This document shows, one piece after another, positions 7,394 to 15,695 of a stretch of 64,000 nucleotides of DNA. The notes under the pieces are model-generated. The model saw only the letters and a program-made list of their open reading frames with translations. It was not told where the DNA came from and did no database searches. Origin of the DNA: Azospirillum sp. TSH58 (lineage in GTDB: Bacteria; Pseudomonadota; Alphaproteobacteria; Azospirillales; Azospirillaceae); contig NZ_CP022364.1 of assembly GCF_003119115.1 (NCBI RefSeq), positions 62,001 to 126,000 on the forward strand. Reading direction: 5' to 3'. Every line of letters starts with the position of its first letter. Position 1 is the first letter of the stretch. Position numbers and translations under genes: made by a program.

Positions 7394-8611
7394 ATGGCTG
7401 ATTCCGAGAATACCACACCCTTGCCCGGCGCCAGCCGCCGGAAATCGGCTGGCACCCTGGTGCCGACCAAGCCTGCCGACCTGCCGCCGCTGTCGCCCGA
7501 CCAACTGAACGACCAAGACGGGGAGCCGCGCGTCTCGGACGTGATCCTGGCTGAGCGGCTGGGATTCGGCCAGCCGCGCGACATTCGGAAGCTGATCGAG
7601 CGGAACCGTGCCGAGCTGGAGACCTATGGGGAGATTTGCGCCACCGTGGCGCAAAACACCGATCCCATGGGCCGAGGCCGCCCCGGCAAAGCCTACTACC
7701 TGAACGAAGGCCAAGCGCTGGTCATCTGCGCCCTGTCCCGCACCCCGCAAGCCGCCCTGGTGCGCCGGCAGATCATCGAGGTGTTCTTGGCTTACAGGCG
7801 GGGCGTGCTGCCCGTGGCCGAGGAACAGCAACAGACCATCGCCCACCTCGCCGCGGAGCTGGCCGACCTGCGCCAGCGCGTCGCCCTGATCGGCGCGGCC
7901 CCGCACATCCGGGCGATCTTCAAGGGCGGCTACCTGCCGGGGTCCACCGCCCTGACGGTGCAGGACATCAGCATGGAATGGGACGAGCCGCGCATCTCCG
8001 ACCAGCGGCTTGCGGTCCAGCTCGGGTTGCCGGACATGCACACCGTGCGCAAGCTGATCCGTTCCCACCGGAGCCTGTTGGCTGGCCTGGGCCGGATTGT
8101 GAACGTCCCGCAGGCGAAGGAGACGGTAGGGAAGGGGGATGCACCGGGCGTCTTCTGGCTGACCGAGTTGCAGTCCCTGGCCGTCTGCGGGCTGGTGAGC
8201 GGCAATGTCGCCACCGTGACCCGAACCCGGCTGATCAAGGTGTTCGCCGAGTTCCGCCGCGGGCAGGAGGAGCTTGCGGCAGCCGGCGGCATCCGGGAGG
8301 TGCGGAACAACGCCGAGATGGTGGTGATGCTGGATGAGCGGGTGGCGGCCCTGGAGGCGAACGCCCGCACCGAGACCCGCAAGGAGGTGCGGCGCCAGCG
8401 CCGGCGGGATGCTGACGAGGCGCTTACAGAGGATGGGGACTTGCTCTATGGCGGCCCGCGCATCGCGGCCTATCTGGGCGTTCCGCCGAAGTCCGTCGAT
8501 CATCTGATCCGCGCCGCCAAGCTGCCCTACTTCCGCATGGCCGGGCGGGTGTGTTCCCGTAAGACCCTCCTGGGCGCGTGGCTGGACGGAAAGGCGGTGG
8601 CCCATGCTTGA
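7394..8611 (+). CDS. Antirepressor-like protein with duplicated domain
   Basis: A 405-residue protein. Residues about 46-136 (starting PRVSDVILAERLGFGQPRDI) and about 197-295 (starting PRISDQRLAVQLGLPDMHTV) are two diverged copies of one unit; each has a helix-turn-helix-like start with RKLI, a middle YYLNEGQALVICALS or FWLTELQSLAVCGLV, and an end in FLAYRRG or FAEFRRG. The unit resembles the DNA-binding part of phage Rha/antirepressor proteins. A helical linker and a C-terminal excisionase-like segment (GPRIAAYLGVPPKSVDHLIR) follow. The ATG at 7394 follows TGGAGCTACGGATC. It is divergent from the XRE repressor and likely works in the same switch; its actual target is inferred only. Confidence 0.65.
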   Translation: MADSENTTPLPGASRRKSAGTLVPTKPADLPPLSPDQLNDQDGEPRVSDVILAERLGFGQPRDIRKLIERNRAELETYGEICATVAQNTDPMGRGRPGKAYYLNEGQALVICALSRTPQAALVRRQIIEVFLAYRRGVLPVAEEQQQTIAHLAAELADLRQRVALIGAAPHIRAIFKGGYLPGSTALTVQDISMEWDEPRISDQRLAVQLGLPDMHTVRKLIRSHRSLLAGLGRIVNVPQAKETVGKGDAPGVFWLTELQSLAVCGLVSGNVATVTRTRLIKVFAEFRRGQEELAAAGGIREVRNNAEMVVMLDERVAALEANARTETRKEVRRQRRRDADEALTEDGDLLYGGPRIAAYLGVPPKSVDHLIRAAKLPYFRMAGRVCSRKTLLGAWLDGKAVAHA

Positions 8612-9224
8612 GCCCTTATCCCGCCGCTCCATCCTGGCCGGCGCGTCGGCGGTGGCCCTGGCCGGCCCGGTGTCGGCCGATGCCGTGGATCCATTTAGCG
8701 CCGCTATCGCCTATGCTGAGACCGATGGGCGCAAGGCCCTGGGGCTGCCGCCGGCTGGCGAGCCGCACCCCGACGCCGAACTGCTGCGGCTGTGCCTGGA
8801 TTGGCTGGATAGCTGGGCGGAATCGGACCGCCTCAACCTTGAGGCCCGATCCCTGGCTGATCGGCTCGGGCTGAGGGGCGGAATCAACCATCCTGATTTC
8901 TGCGCCCTGGACGATCTTGCTGAAGCTGAGGGGCGGCGAGGCGGAGAGCTTCTTGATCGGCTGTGCCCCATAGCGGCGCTGACGCTGGATGGGCTGTTCG
9001 CCAAAGCCGTCATTGGGATGCGCGACGAGTGGTTGACCGACCCATCGGCCAGCTCTCGCCTTTCTTCCAACATCCTGAGTGACCTGCACCGCCTCGTCGC
9101 GCCGGGCGCCGGTCAACAGGTGCAGCGCATCTTGAATCACCCGGTGACGGTCGCTGCGCTTGCCGAGGTGTTCGGCGAAGGCGCGCCCATGGCCGGGACT
9201 GCATGCGGGAGGGCCGCCGCATGA
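8604..9224 (+). CDS. Hypothetical exported protein of the mobile element
   Basis: A 206-residue protein overlapping the preceding gene by eight bases, so the two are probably translated together. The N terminus has a twin-arginine-like signal: SRRSILAGASAVALAGPVSA, with an AxA-like cleavage site near residue 26. The mature part is helical, rich in Leu, Ala and Asp, with no recognised motif. It could be a phage-derived protein that only fortuitously looks exported. Codon use is GC-rich like the chromosome. Function unknown. Confidence 0.5.
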   Translation: MLEPLSRRSILAGASAVALAGPVSADAVDPFSAAIAYAETDGRKALGLPPAGEPHPDAELLRLCLDWLDSWAESDRLNLEARSLADRLGLRGGINHPDFCALDDLAEAEGRRGGELLDRLCPIAALTLDGLFAKAVIGMRDEWLTDPSASSRLSSNILSDLHRLVAPGAGQQVQRILNHPVTVAALAEVFGEGAPMAGTACGRAAA

Positions 9225-9276
9225 GCCTCGACGGGAATCGCGCCGAGATCATCGGCTACGCCGAAATGCCTTGGGC

Positions 9277-9558
9277 TTACGGCTTCGTGAACCACGCATA
9301 CACCACCGGGGCGTCGGCGGGGCCGTCTTCTCCCCCGATCGCGAACAGGCGGCCGCTGTAGAACTCCACAGCCGATGGCCCGCGCAGCTTGCACGCCGTA
9401 TCGGGCAAAACGAATCGGCCATCACGAAGCAAGCACCAGGAAGCGGCCCCGTCGCCCTGCGTCCGAACCAGCCGCTCCAACGGGTCGGCCAACAGGATGT
9501 TCAGCACCTGGATGGGGTTGGACAGGGCTGGAGCCGTCGTCTCCAAGCGATCTTCCAC
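9277..9558 (-). CDS. Small hypothetical protein beside the attachment site
   Basis: A frame ending WFTKP. A GTG at 9558 with AGGA five bases upstream gives 93 residues, including ALSNPIQVLNILLADPLERL and GPSAVEFYSGRLFAIGGEDG. A longer frame reaching into the tRNA fragment is unlikely to be real. No family recognised. It lies between the exported-protein gene and the attachment site, where an integrase would often be found, but it has no integrase motifs. Confidence 0.35.
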   Translation of the reverse strand: MEDRLETTAPALSNPIQVLNILLADPLERLVRTQGDGAASWCLLRDGRFVLPDTACKLRGPSAVEFYSGRLFAIGGEDGPADAPVVYAWFTKP

Positions 9559-9675
9559 ACGGCCATCCTGTGTGGAAATCCGTGTGGAACTCGGGGTCAA
9601 AATGTGTGGAAAACTGGCCTGATTCGGGTTTTGAAAATCCAATGATTTCAATACCTTTAGATATCCTGCCCCATC

Positions 9676-9720
9676 CTGGGGGTCTGGGGGTCGCAGGTTC
9701 AAATCCTGTCGCTCCGACCA
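9676..9720 (+). repeat. Attachment site: 3' fragment of tRNA-Pro(GGG)
   Basis: The sequence reads as the anticodon loop CTGGGGG (anticodon GGG), the 3' anticodon strand TCTGG, variable loop GGGTC, a T arm with TTCAAAT loop, and acceptor strand CGCTCCG-A-CCA. Upstream bases do not pair, so no 5' half exists here. This is the expected right junction of an element integrated in a tRNA gene; the restored full tRNA should be at the other end, left of the window. Confidence 0.75.
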
Positions 9721-9735
9721 ATGTTCTGGAAGATG

Positions 9736-9772
9736 AAAAGGCCTTGGAGCTGATCGGCTCCAAGGCCTTTTC
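9736..9772 (+). terminator. tRNA terminator, probably bidirectional
   Basis: A perfect 15-bp stem (9736-9750 with 9757-9771, six-base loop) with A-rich left and T-rich right flanks. It follows the tRNA fragment and also faces the end of the antiporter gene on the minus strand. Confidence 0.85.
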
Positions 9773-9859
9773 TTTTGCTGTTCTCCAAAGGCCGGTTTGC
9801 GGAAGCCGCCGGGCCTCTGCCGGAGAGGCTGGCGGTGTTCCGTTTCAATGCGCGTCCGC

Positions 9860-11638
9860 TCAGGCGGCGCTTTCCGATGCGGCCACGGCCTCGTCGGTGG
9901 CCGCGTCCTGCTGGTTCATCTTGCGCCGCTGCGCGGCCATGTCGATCAGGGCCGTGCGCAACGCCGGATGGCGGGCGGTGAACTGGTTGAAGTCGCGCCG
10001 CTCCAGCACCTGAAGCTGGCAGTAGTCGACCGCGGCAACGTCGGCGTTGCGCCGCTGGCCGCTCAGCAGGGCCATCTCGCCGAACATCGTGCCGGCGCCC
10101 AGGCGGATGGTCTGGCCCTCCATGAGCACCTCCACGGCGCCGGAGGAGATGAAGTACATGGCGTTGGCGCGGTCGCCCTTGCGGATGATGCGTTCGCCGG
10201 GAACCGCCGACTTGGGCCGGAACAGCATCATCAGCCGCTCCTGCTCGTGCGCGTCCAGCAGCGACAGCACGGGGAAGGTCTTGGCCAGCGCCTGGATTTG
10301 CAGATCGTGCTCCTTCTCGCGCTCCTCCGCCTGATGGCGGGCGTCGGCGAGGCTGCTCTGGAGCTGCTCGAACTGCTCCCAGCCATAGGGCGGCACGCCC
10401 GCCGGCCGCTTGGCCTGAAGATGCTTGCGCAGCGCGGCGACGCCCGCGAAGACCGCCGGGTTCAGCGTGATCGACAGCAGCGCGCCGGCCAGCACGAGAT
10501 CGCGCCCTTCCTCCGGCAGCAGGCCGAGCGACAGGCCCAGCCCGACGAGGATGAAGGAGAACTCGCCGATTTGCGCGAGGCTGGCCGAGACCGCCAGACC
10601 CATGCCCACCGGGAAGCGCAGCAGGATCACGATGCCGAAGGCGATCAGCGACTTGCCCACGACGATCAGGGCCACCACGGCGATGACCGCCAGCGGATCG
10701 CGGATCAGGATCGACGGGTCGAACAGCATGCCCACCGAGACGAAGAACAGAACGGCGAAGGCGTCCTGCAACGGCATCGAATCGGTGGCCGCCTTGTGGC
10801 TGAAGCGCGACTCGTTCAGCACAACGCCGGCGAAGAAGGCGCCCAGCGCGAAGGACACGCCGAACAGCACCGCCGAGCCGTAGGCGACGCCGAGCGCGAT
10901 GGCGAGAACGGACAGGGTGAACAGCTCGCGCGAGCCGGTGCGCGCCACGTTGGTCAGGATCACCGGGACGACGCGCGGGCCGAGCACGATCGCCAGGACG
11001 GAGAAGGCCGCCACCTTGCCCAGCGTCAGAGCCAGCGTCAGCCAGATCGGCCCGTCCGAGCCGGCGCCATGATCCCCGGCGGCGCCCCCCGCGGCGCCGG
11101 GTGCGTGGCCGCCCAGCACCTCCGCCAGGGCCGGCAGCAGGACGAGCGCCAGGACCATCGCGAGGTCCTCGACGATCAGCCAGCCGACCGCCACGCGGCC
11201 CTCGGCGGTGTTCAGCATGTCGCGCTCTTCCAGGGCCTTCAGCAGCACGACCGTGCTCGCCACCGACAGGCTGAGGCCGAGCACGAGACCGGCGCCGAGG
11301 CTCCAGCCCCACAGCCACGCCAGCCCGACGCCCAGCGCGGTGGCGAGGCCGATCTGGCCGACCGCGCCGGGAATGGCAATCTTCCGGACCGCCAGAAGGT
11401 CCGAGGGTGAGAAATGCAGACCGACGCCGAACATCAGGAGAATGACGCCGATCTCGGCCAACTGGGCGGCCAAACCGCCGTCGGCGACGAAACCCGGCGT
11501 GAAGGGGCCGACGATGATGCCGGCGACCAGATAACCGACGAGGGGAGGCAAACGGATGCGGTCGGCGATGTATCCGAAGATGAAGGCCAACCCAAATGCG
11601 ATGGCGATGGTCGATATAAGCGGAACGTCATGAGGCAT
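9860..11638 (-). CDS. CPA2 cation/proton antiporter with cNMP-binding tail
   Basis: A 592-residue inner-membrane protein. Residues 1 to about 410 form a Kef/YbaL-type monovalent cation:proton antiporter with some 12 membrane segments, starting ISTIAIAFGLAFIFGYIADR and including a FGVSFALGAFFAGVVLNES helix. Instead of the usual TrkA-N (RCK) domain, a coiled-coil-like linker (about 425-455) leads to a cyclic-nucleotide-binding domain at about 460-570, with IIRKGDRANAMYFISSGAVE and a phosphate-binding-cassette-like FGEMALLSGQRRNADV, the arginine included. This suggests potassium or sodium efflux gated by cAMP, cGMP or another ligand. It ends near the bidirectional terminator at 9736-9772. Confidence 0.85.
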   Translation of the reverse strand: MPHDVPLISTIAIAFGLAFIFGYIADRIRLPPLVGYLVAGIIVGPFTPGFVADGGLAAQLAEIGVILLMFGVGLHFSPSDLLAVRKIAIPGAVGQIGLATALGVGLAWLWGWSLGAGLVLGLSLSVASTVVLLKALEERDMLNTAEGRVAVGWLIVEDLAMVLALVLLPALAEVLGGHAPGAAGGAAGDHGAGSDGPIWLTLALTLGKVAAFSVLAIVLGPRVVPVILTNVARTGSRELFTLSVLAIALGVAYGSAVLFGVSFALGAFFAGVVLNESRFSHKAATDSMPLQDAFAVLFFVSVGMLFDPSILIRDPLAVIAVVALIVVGKSLIAFGIVILLRFPVGMGLAVSASLAQIGEFSFILVGLGLSLGLLPEEGRDLVLAGALLSITLNPAVFAGVAALRKHLQAKRPAGVPPYGWEQFEQLQSSLADARHQAEEREKEHDLQIQALAKTFPVLSLLDAHEQERLMMLFRPKSAVPGERIIRKGDRANAMYFISSGAVEVLMEGQTIRLGAGTMFGEMALLSGQRRNADVAAVDYCQLQVLERRDFNQFTARHPALRTALIDMAAQRRKMNQQDAATDEAVAASESAA

Positions 11639-11788
11639 GCGAGAATCCTGGCTGCATCGGCGCGATGCCGCATAGTACGGATTTTGCTGGCGCTTGTGGG
11701 CGGTGTTGTCGGGATTTTTTCCAGTCTCCGCTCGCTTTTTCGGGAACTGAAACGCGATTTGCGCGAATTCCCCTCAATTGCCCAATGA
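11630..11788 (+). CDS. Possible small membrane protein
   Basis: A 52-residue frame, basic, with one hydrophobic helix (VRILLALVGGVVGIFSSL) followed by a charged amphipathic tail (FRELKRDLREF). Its ATG overlaps the divergent antiporter start by nine bases, and the ribosome site is weak. The amphipathic composition is the only support; it may be spurious. Confidence 0.25.
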   Translation: MRHARILAASARCRIVRILLALVGGVVGIFSSLRSLFRELKRDLREFPSIAQ

Positions 11789-11899
11789 TTCGGCGAAGGC
11801 GGGAAAACGCGGTGTGACCTTGCTGGCCCGTCGTCATCAAGGGGTGGATAAGCGGGGCGGGGCCGCTATGCTTCGCCGGCCGACGGTGAGGTGAGAAGC

Positions 11900-12238
11900 A
11901 TGGCGAGCAAAAGACGCAAGGCATCCAGGAAGGCGGGCCGGGGTCGTCCGGGGACGGGGCGCCCGCTGGCGGGCGACTCGATGGTTCTGGAAGGGAGGGC
12001 GGCGCGGCCGCCGGTCCGGACGGCTCCCGCGATGCGTGGCCGGAGCGCGTCGAAACGCGCCCTGTCCCTGGACGGCGATTCGGGGGCTTTCCTCGGACCC
12101 GAGCAGCAGTATCTGCTGAAAAAGCGCCAGGAGGTCGAGCGGCGCGAGGCCCGGTTGCGGCGATCCGTGGCCGGAGTCGTGGTGGTGGTCGCCGTCGCGG
12201 TTGCGGCGGGCCTGTTCTGGTTGTTCCGCGGAATGTGA
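11900..12238 (+). CDS. Small basic protein with C-terminal membrane anchor
   Basis: A 112-residue protein. The first 75 residues are Arg/Gly/Pro-rich and probably disordered; residues about 65-88 (FLGPEQQYLLKKRQEVERRE) look helical, and a single hydrophobic segment (SVAGVVVVVAVAVAAGLFWL) is at the C terminus, leaving about six residues outside. The ATG at 11900 follows GGTGAGAAGC. No family recognised. Likely an inner-membrane tail-anchored protein. Confidence 0.5.
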   Translation: MASKRRKASRKAGRGRPGTGRPLAGDSMVLEGRAARPPVRTAPAMRGRSASKRALSLDGDSGAFLGPEQQYLLKKRQEVERREARLRRSVAGVVVVVAVAVAAGLFWLFRGM

Positions 12239-12287
12239 GCCGCAAGGCGCCCGCTCCCATGACTTTGGGACGCGGGCGCCACGCGTG

Positions 12288-12785
12288 TCAGGACCCCAGG
12301 CGGCGGCGCAGGAGCGACAGCGGCTGCGGGTCGTCCAGCGACGGCTGGAAGGCGACGGTGATCTCCGTCAGTGCGTGCGCCCAGCTCTCCGGGTTGGTGG
12401 TCTCCGGCGCCTCGGCGGAGGTGAAGCCGGTGCGCAGGAGGAAGCGGTACTGGTCGGGGATGACGTGCCCGACCGCCCGGATCTCCCCCTCATAGCCATA
12501 GCGCTCCCGCAGCTCGCGCGCGGTGGAGAAACCGCGGCCGTCGCGGAACTTCGGGAACTCGATCGCCACCAGGGCGAAGCGGTCCAGGTCCGGTGCGATG
12601 GCCGGGGCCAGGGTCCCGCTCTTGACCCGGACGCCGAGCGCCGCGTTGCGGCCGTCGAAGCTCGCGCGCTCCGCCTGCCAGCGTTCGAAGGTGACGATGG
12701 CGGGGCGGTCGGTGGGAACCGGCTCGCCGTCCGCGACCGCGACCCACGCGTCCTCGACGATGCGGCCGTCCTTAATGAGCGGCAT
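12288..12785 (-). CDS. DUF934 protein of sulfite reduction
   Basis: A 165-residue soluble protein (MPLIKDGRIVEDAWV) matching the DUF934 family, which is nearly always encoded beside the siroheme sulfite/nitrite reductase of alpha- and betaproteobacteria and is often labelled an oxidoreductase accessory. The typical FPKFRDGRGFSTARELRERYGYEGEIRA region (split here as FPKFRDGRGFS and ELRERYGY) is at about residues 78-103. The start codon overlaps the end of the reductase gene by 14 bases, so translation is coupled. It is the last gene of the minus-strand sulfur operon. Molecular role unknown. Confidence 0.8.
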   Translation of the reverse strand: MPLIKDGRIVEDAWVAVADGEPVPTDRPAIVTFERWQAERASFDGRNAALGVRVKSGTLAPAIAPDLDRFALVAIEFPKFRDGRGFSTARELRERYGYEGEIRAVGHVIPDQYRFLLRTGFTSAEAPETTNPESWAHALTEITVAFQPSLDDPQPLSLLRRRLGS

Positions 12786-14460
12786 AGACTCTCTCCTTGA
12801 ACGGGCCGTGGCCGACGCGCTTCAGCGTGTCGATGAAGCGTTCCCCGTCGTGCCGGTTGGACAGATAGACCTCGACGATGGCCTCGATGGCGTCCACCGT
12901 CTCGTCGGCGGTCACCGCCGGGCCGAGGATGTCGCCGATCGCCGTGGTCAGGGTCGGGTCGCCGCCGACGGTGATCTGGTAGAACTCCTCGCCCTTCTTA
13001 TCCACGCCGAGGATGCCGATGGCGCCGACATGGTGGTGGCCGCAGGCGTTGATGCAGCCGCTGATCTTGATCCCCAGCTCGCCGATGGTCTGCTGCCGCG
13101 CCGGATCGGCGAAGCGGGCCGAGATGGCCTGGGCCAGCGGGATCGAGCGGGCGTTGGCCAGCGCGCAGTAGTCGAGGCCGGGGCAGGCGATGATGTCGCC
13201 GATCAGCCCGGCGTTCGGCGTGCCCAGCCCGTTGGCCTCCAGCGCCGTCCACAGGGTGAACAGTTCATCTTGCCGGACATGGGCCAGCACGAGGTTCTGG
13301 GCGTGGCTGACGCGCAGTTCGCCGAAGCTGTGCGCGTCGGCCAGATCGGCGATCAGCTCCATCTGTTCCGACGTGGCGTCGCCGGGGATGCCGCCGGCGG
13401 GCTTCAGCGAGATGGTGGCGGCGGCGTAGCCGGGAACCTTGTGGGCCAGCACGTTGACCGCCACCCAGCGGGCGAAGTCCGGGTTCGCGGCCTTGGCGGC
13501 CTGGAAGGACTCCGGCTCGTCGGTCAGCGTCTCATAGGCCGGGCCGCCGAAGCGGCGGCGGATCTCGTCGACGACCTCCGGCGCGAGGCGGTATTTCGGG
13601 CCGCGCAGGCGGGCGAACTCCTCCTCCACCTCCTGGGTGAATTTCTCCTGGCCCAGCTCGTGGACGAGGATCTTGATGCGCGCCTTGTAGATGTTGTCGC
13701 GGCGGCCGTACTGGTTGTAGACGCGCAGGATGGCTTCGAGATAGGCGACGAAGTCCTCCTCCGGCACCCAGTCGCGGATCAGCTTGCCGATGAAGGGCGA
13801 CCGGCCGAGGCCGCCGCCGACGTAGAAGGTGAAGCCGACCTCGCCCCGCTCGTTGCGCTTGGCGAAGACGCCCACGTCATGGACGCGGATGGCCGCGCGG
13901 TCGGCGTCCGATCCCATGATGGCGATCTTGAACTTGCGCGGCAGAAAGGTGAATTCGGGGTGCAGGGTCGTCCACTGCCGCAGGATCTCGGCGTAGACGC
14001 GCCCGTCCACCACCTCGTCCCGCGCGGCACCCACGAACTGGTCGGTGGTCACGTTGCGCACGCAGTTGCCGCTGGTCTGCAGCGCGTGCATGTCCACCTC
14101 GGCCAGTTCGTGCAGGATGGCCGGGGTGTCCTCCAGCTTGATCCAGTTGAACTGGAGATTCTGGCGGGTGGTGAAGTGGCCGTAGCCCTTGTCGTACTTG
14201 CGCCCGATCTCGGCCAGCTTGCGGAGCTGCCGCGCGGTCAGGACGCCGTAGGGAACGGCGATGCGCAGCATGTAGGCGTGGAGCTGGAGGTAGAGGCCGT
14301 TCATCAGCCGCAGCGGCTTGAACTCGTCCTCCGTCAGCTCGCCGGACAGGCGGCGTTCGACCTGGGCGCGGAATTGCTCCACGCGCTCCGCGACGAAGCG
14401 GCGGTCGATGTCGTCGTAGCTGTAGACCCCGGCGTTGCGGCCGGGCGCGATGTGGTTCAT
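12772..14460 (-). CDS. cysI: Siroheme-dependent sulfite (nitrite/sulfite) reductase
   Basis: A 562-residue hemoprotein carrying out six-electron reduction of sulfite to sulfide in cysteine synthesis. The C-terminal half shows the siroheme/[4Fe-4S] ligands: C426 and C432 in CPGLDYC, then C469 and C473 in GCINACGHHH. The N-terminal ferredoxin-like half includes GHFTTRQNLQFNW and GNCVRNVTTDQ, typical substrate and siroheme contact segments. The context (precorrin-2 dehydrogenase and SUMT upstream, DUF934 downstream, APS reductase divergent) points to sulfite rather than nitrite. No flavoprotein subunit gene is present, so electrons probably come from ferredoxin or another donor. Confidence 0.93.
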   Translation of the reverse strand: MNHIAPGRNAGVYSYDDIDRRFVAERVEQFRAQVERRLSGELTEDEFKPLRLMNGLYLQLHAYMLRIAVPYGVLTARQLRKLAEIGRKYDKGYGHFTTRQNLQFNWIKLEDTPAILHELAEVDMHALQTSGNCVRNVTTDQFVGAARDEVVDGRVYAEILRQWTTLHPEFTFLPRKFKIAIMGSDADRAAIRVHDVGVFAKRNERGEVGFTFYVGGGLGRSPFIGKLIRDWVPEEDFVAYLEAILRVYNQYGRRDNIYKARIKILVHELGQEKFTQEVEEEFARLRGPKYRLAPEVVDEIRRRFGGPAYETLTDEPESFQAAKAANPDFARWVAVNVLAHKVPGYAAATISLKPAGGIPGDATSEQMELIADLADAHSFGELRVSHAQNLVLAHVRQDELFTLWTALEANGLGTPNAGLIGDIIACPGLDYCALANARSIPLAQAISARFADPARQQTIGELGIKISGCINACGHHHVGAIGILGVDKKGEEFYQITVGGDPTLTTAIGDILGPAVTADETVDAIEAIVEVYLSNRHDGERFIDTLKRVGHGPFKERVYAAH

Positions 14461-14495
14461 GGAACTCGCCCTTGTCAGAATTGTGGCCGCCCGGT

Positions 14496-14831
14496 TCAGG
14501 CCGCAGCCTGCTTGCCGAGATCGATACGGACGGTGGGGCCGAGCGCCCGGATGCGCTCCCGCGTCTTGACCGGCACCCGCCGCCCGTCCGTGACGCGCAG
14601 GTCGAAGGCGTAGACGTCCACGGCGAACCGCTCGCCCTCGGCCTGGGCCTTGGCGGCGGCCAGAGCCGTTTCGGCCGCGTCCGCGTCCTCGAACAGGGCG
14701 GCCTCGTCCAGACGCTCCACCCAGCCGAGGTCGGGGCCGGGGGCGAGGAAGATCACCTCGCCGTCGCGCAGGCGGTTGGCGGTGATGGTCTTCAGCACCG
14801 CTTCGTTCTTGGACTTATCGTTCAACGCCAT
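14496..14831 (-). CDS. DUF2849 protein
   Basis: A 111-residue protein (MALNDKSKNEAVLKTITANR) of the DUF2849 family, which recurs between SUMT and sulfite reductase genes in alphaproteobacteria. It contains a VIFLAPGPDLGWVERLDEA segment and a C-terminal VDVYAFDLRVTDGRRVPVKT segment. The ATG at 14831 has AGGAG eight bases upstream. Conserved position implies an accessory role in sulfite reduction, not known biochemically. Confidence 0.8.
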   Translation of the reverse strand: MALNDKSKNEAVLKTITANRLRDGEVIFLAPGPDLGWVERLDEAALFEDADAAETALAAAKAQAEGERFAVDVYAFDLRVTDGRRVPVKTRERIRALGPTVRIDLGKQAAA

Positions 14832-14855
14832 GCCTTCAACTCCTAACACGAACGC

Positions 14856-15695
14856 TTACGCCGACACGGCGATGGAAAACGGATGCTGGCCGGTGGTCTG
14901 CTGCCACGCGCCGATCAGGGCGCGCAGCCGCACGACCTCGCCGACCACGACGATCGCGGGGCGTTTGGCCTGTAGCCGCACGACGTCCCGCGCGCAATGG
15001 GCAAGATTGGTCTCGATGACGCTCTGCGCCTCGGTGCTGGCGCTCGACACGATGGCGACCGGGGTCATCGGCGGCTTGCCGGCCGCTTCGAGCCGCTCGG
15101 CGATGGTCCCGATGGTGCCCAGCGCCATGTAGAACACCAGAGCGCCGGGCATGCGCGCCAGGACGTCCCAGTCCAGGTCGGCGGGCAGGCCGCCGGCCTT
15201 GTCGTGGCCGGTGACGAAGGTCGCCGTGGTGCCGAAGCCGCGGTGGGTCACCGGGATGCCGGCGTAGGCCAGCCCGCCGATCCCCGCGGTCACGCCCGGC
15301 ACCACGCGGAAGGGAATCTCCGCCTCGGCCAGCGCCAGGCACTCCTCGCCGCCGCGCCCGAAGACGAAGGGGTCGCCGCCCTTCAGCCGCAGCACCCGCC
15401 GGCCTTCGCGCGCCAATTCCACCAGCCGCGCGTTGATCGCCTCCTGCTTGGGGGAGGGGTGGCCGGCGCGCTTGCCCATGTCCACCAGAAGGGCGTCGGG
15501 GTTGGCGGCCTCCAGGATGCCGCCGCCGACCAGCGCGTCGTGGACGATGGCGTCGGCCTCGCCCAGCGCCTTGGCGGCCAGCAGGGTCAGCAGGCCCGGA
15601 TCGCCGGGACCGGCCCCGGCCAGCCAGACGCTGCCCGGCTCGAAGGCGGGCAGGCGGGACAGAAGAGTGCGGGACAGAAGAGACGATGCGATCAT
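14856..15695 (-). CDS. cobA: Uroporphyrinogen-III C-methyltransferase (SUMT)
   Basis: A 279-residue SAM-dependent methyltransferase making precorrin-2, the precursor of siroheme for the adjacent reductase. Signature blocks are VWLAGAGPGDPGLLTLLAAK (about residues 24-43), VLRLKGGDPFVFGRGGEE (about 96-113), VVPGVTAGIGGLAYAGIPVTHR (in part) and VTGHDK. The ATG at 15695 overlaps the TGA of the upstream gene (ATGA) and has AGGA upstream; an ATG at 15704 lacks spacing for a ribosome site. Together with the gene before it, it is a split version of the enterobacterial CysG. Confidence 0.9.
   Translation of the reverse strand: MIASSLLSRTLLSRLPAFEPGSVWLAGAGPGDPGLLTLLAAKALGEADAIVHDALVGGGILEAANPDALLVDMGKRAGHPSPKQEAINARLVELAREGRRVLRLKGGDPFVFGRGGEECLALAEAEIPFRVVPGVTAGIGGLAYAGIPVTHRGFGTTATFVTGHDKAGGLPADLDWDVLARMPGALVFYMALGTIGTIAERLEAAGKPPMTPVAIVSSASTEAQSVIETNLAHCARDVVRLQAKRPAIVVVGEVVRLRALIGAWQQTTGQHPFSIAVSA

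Noticed and set aside
9277..9702. Longer version of the small minus-strand gene starting inside the tRNA fragment
   Set aside because: The first 48 codons cover the attachment site and have no coding character; a GTG at 9558 with AGGA is better.
12523..14613. A 696-codon open frame opposite sulfite reductase
   Set aside because: The same antisense GC effect; cysI with its iron-sulfur ligands is unambiguous.
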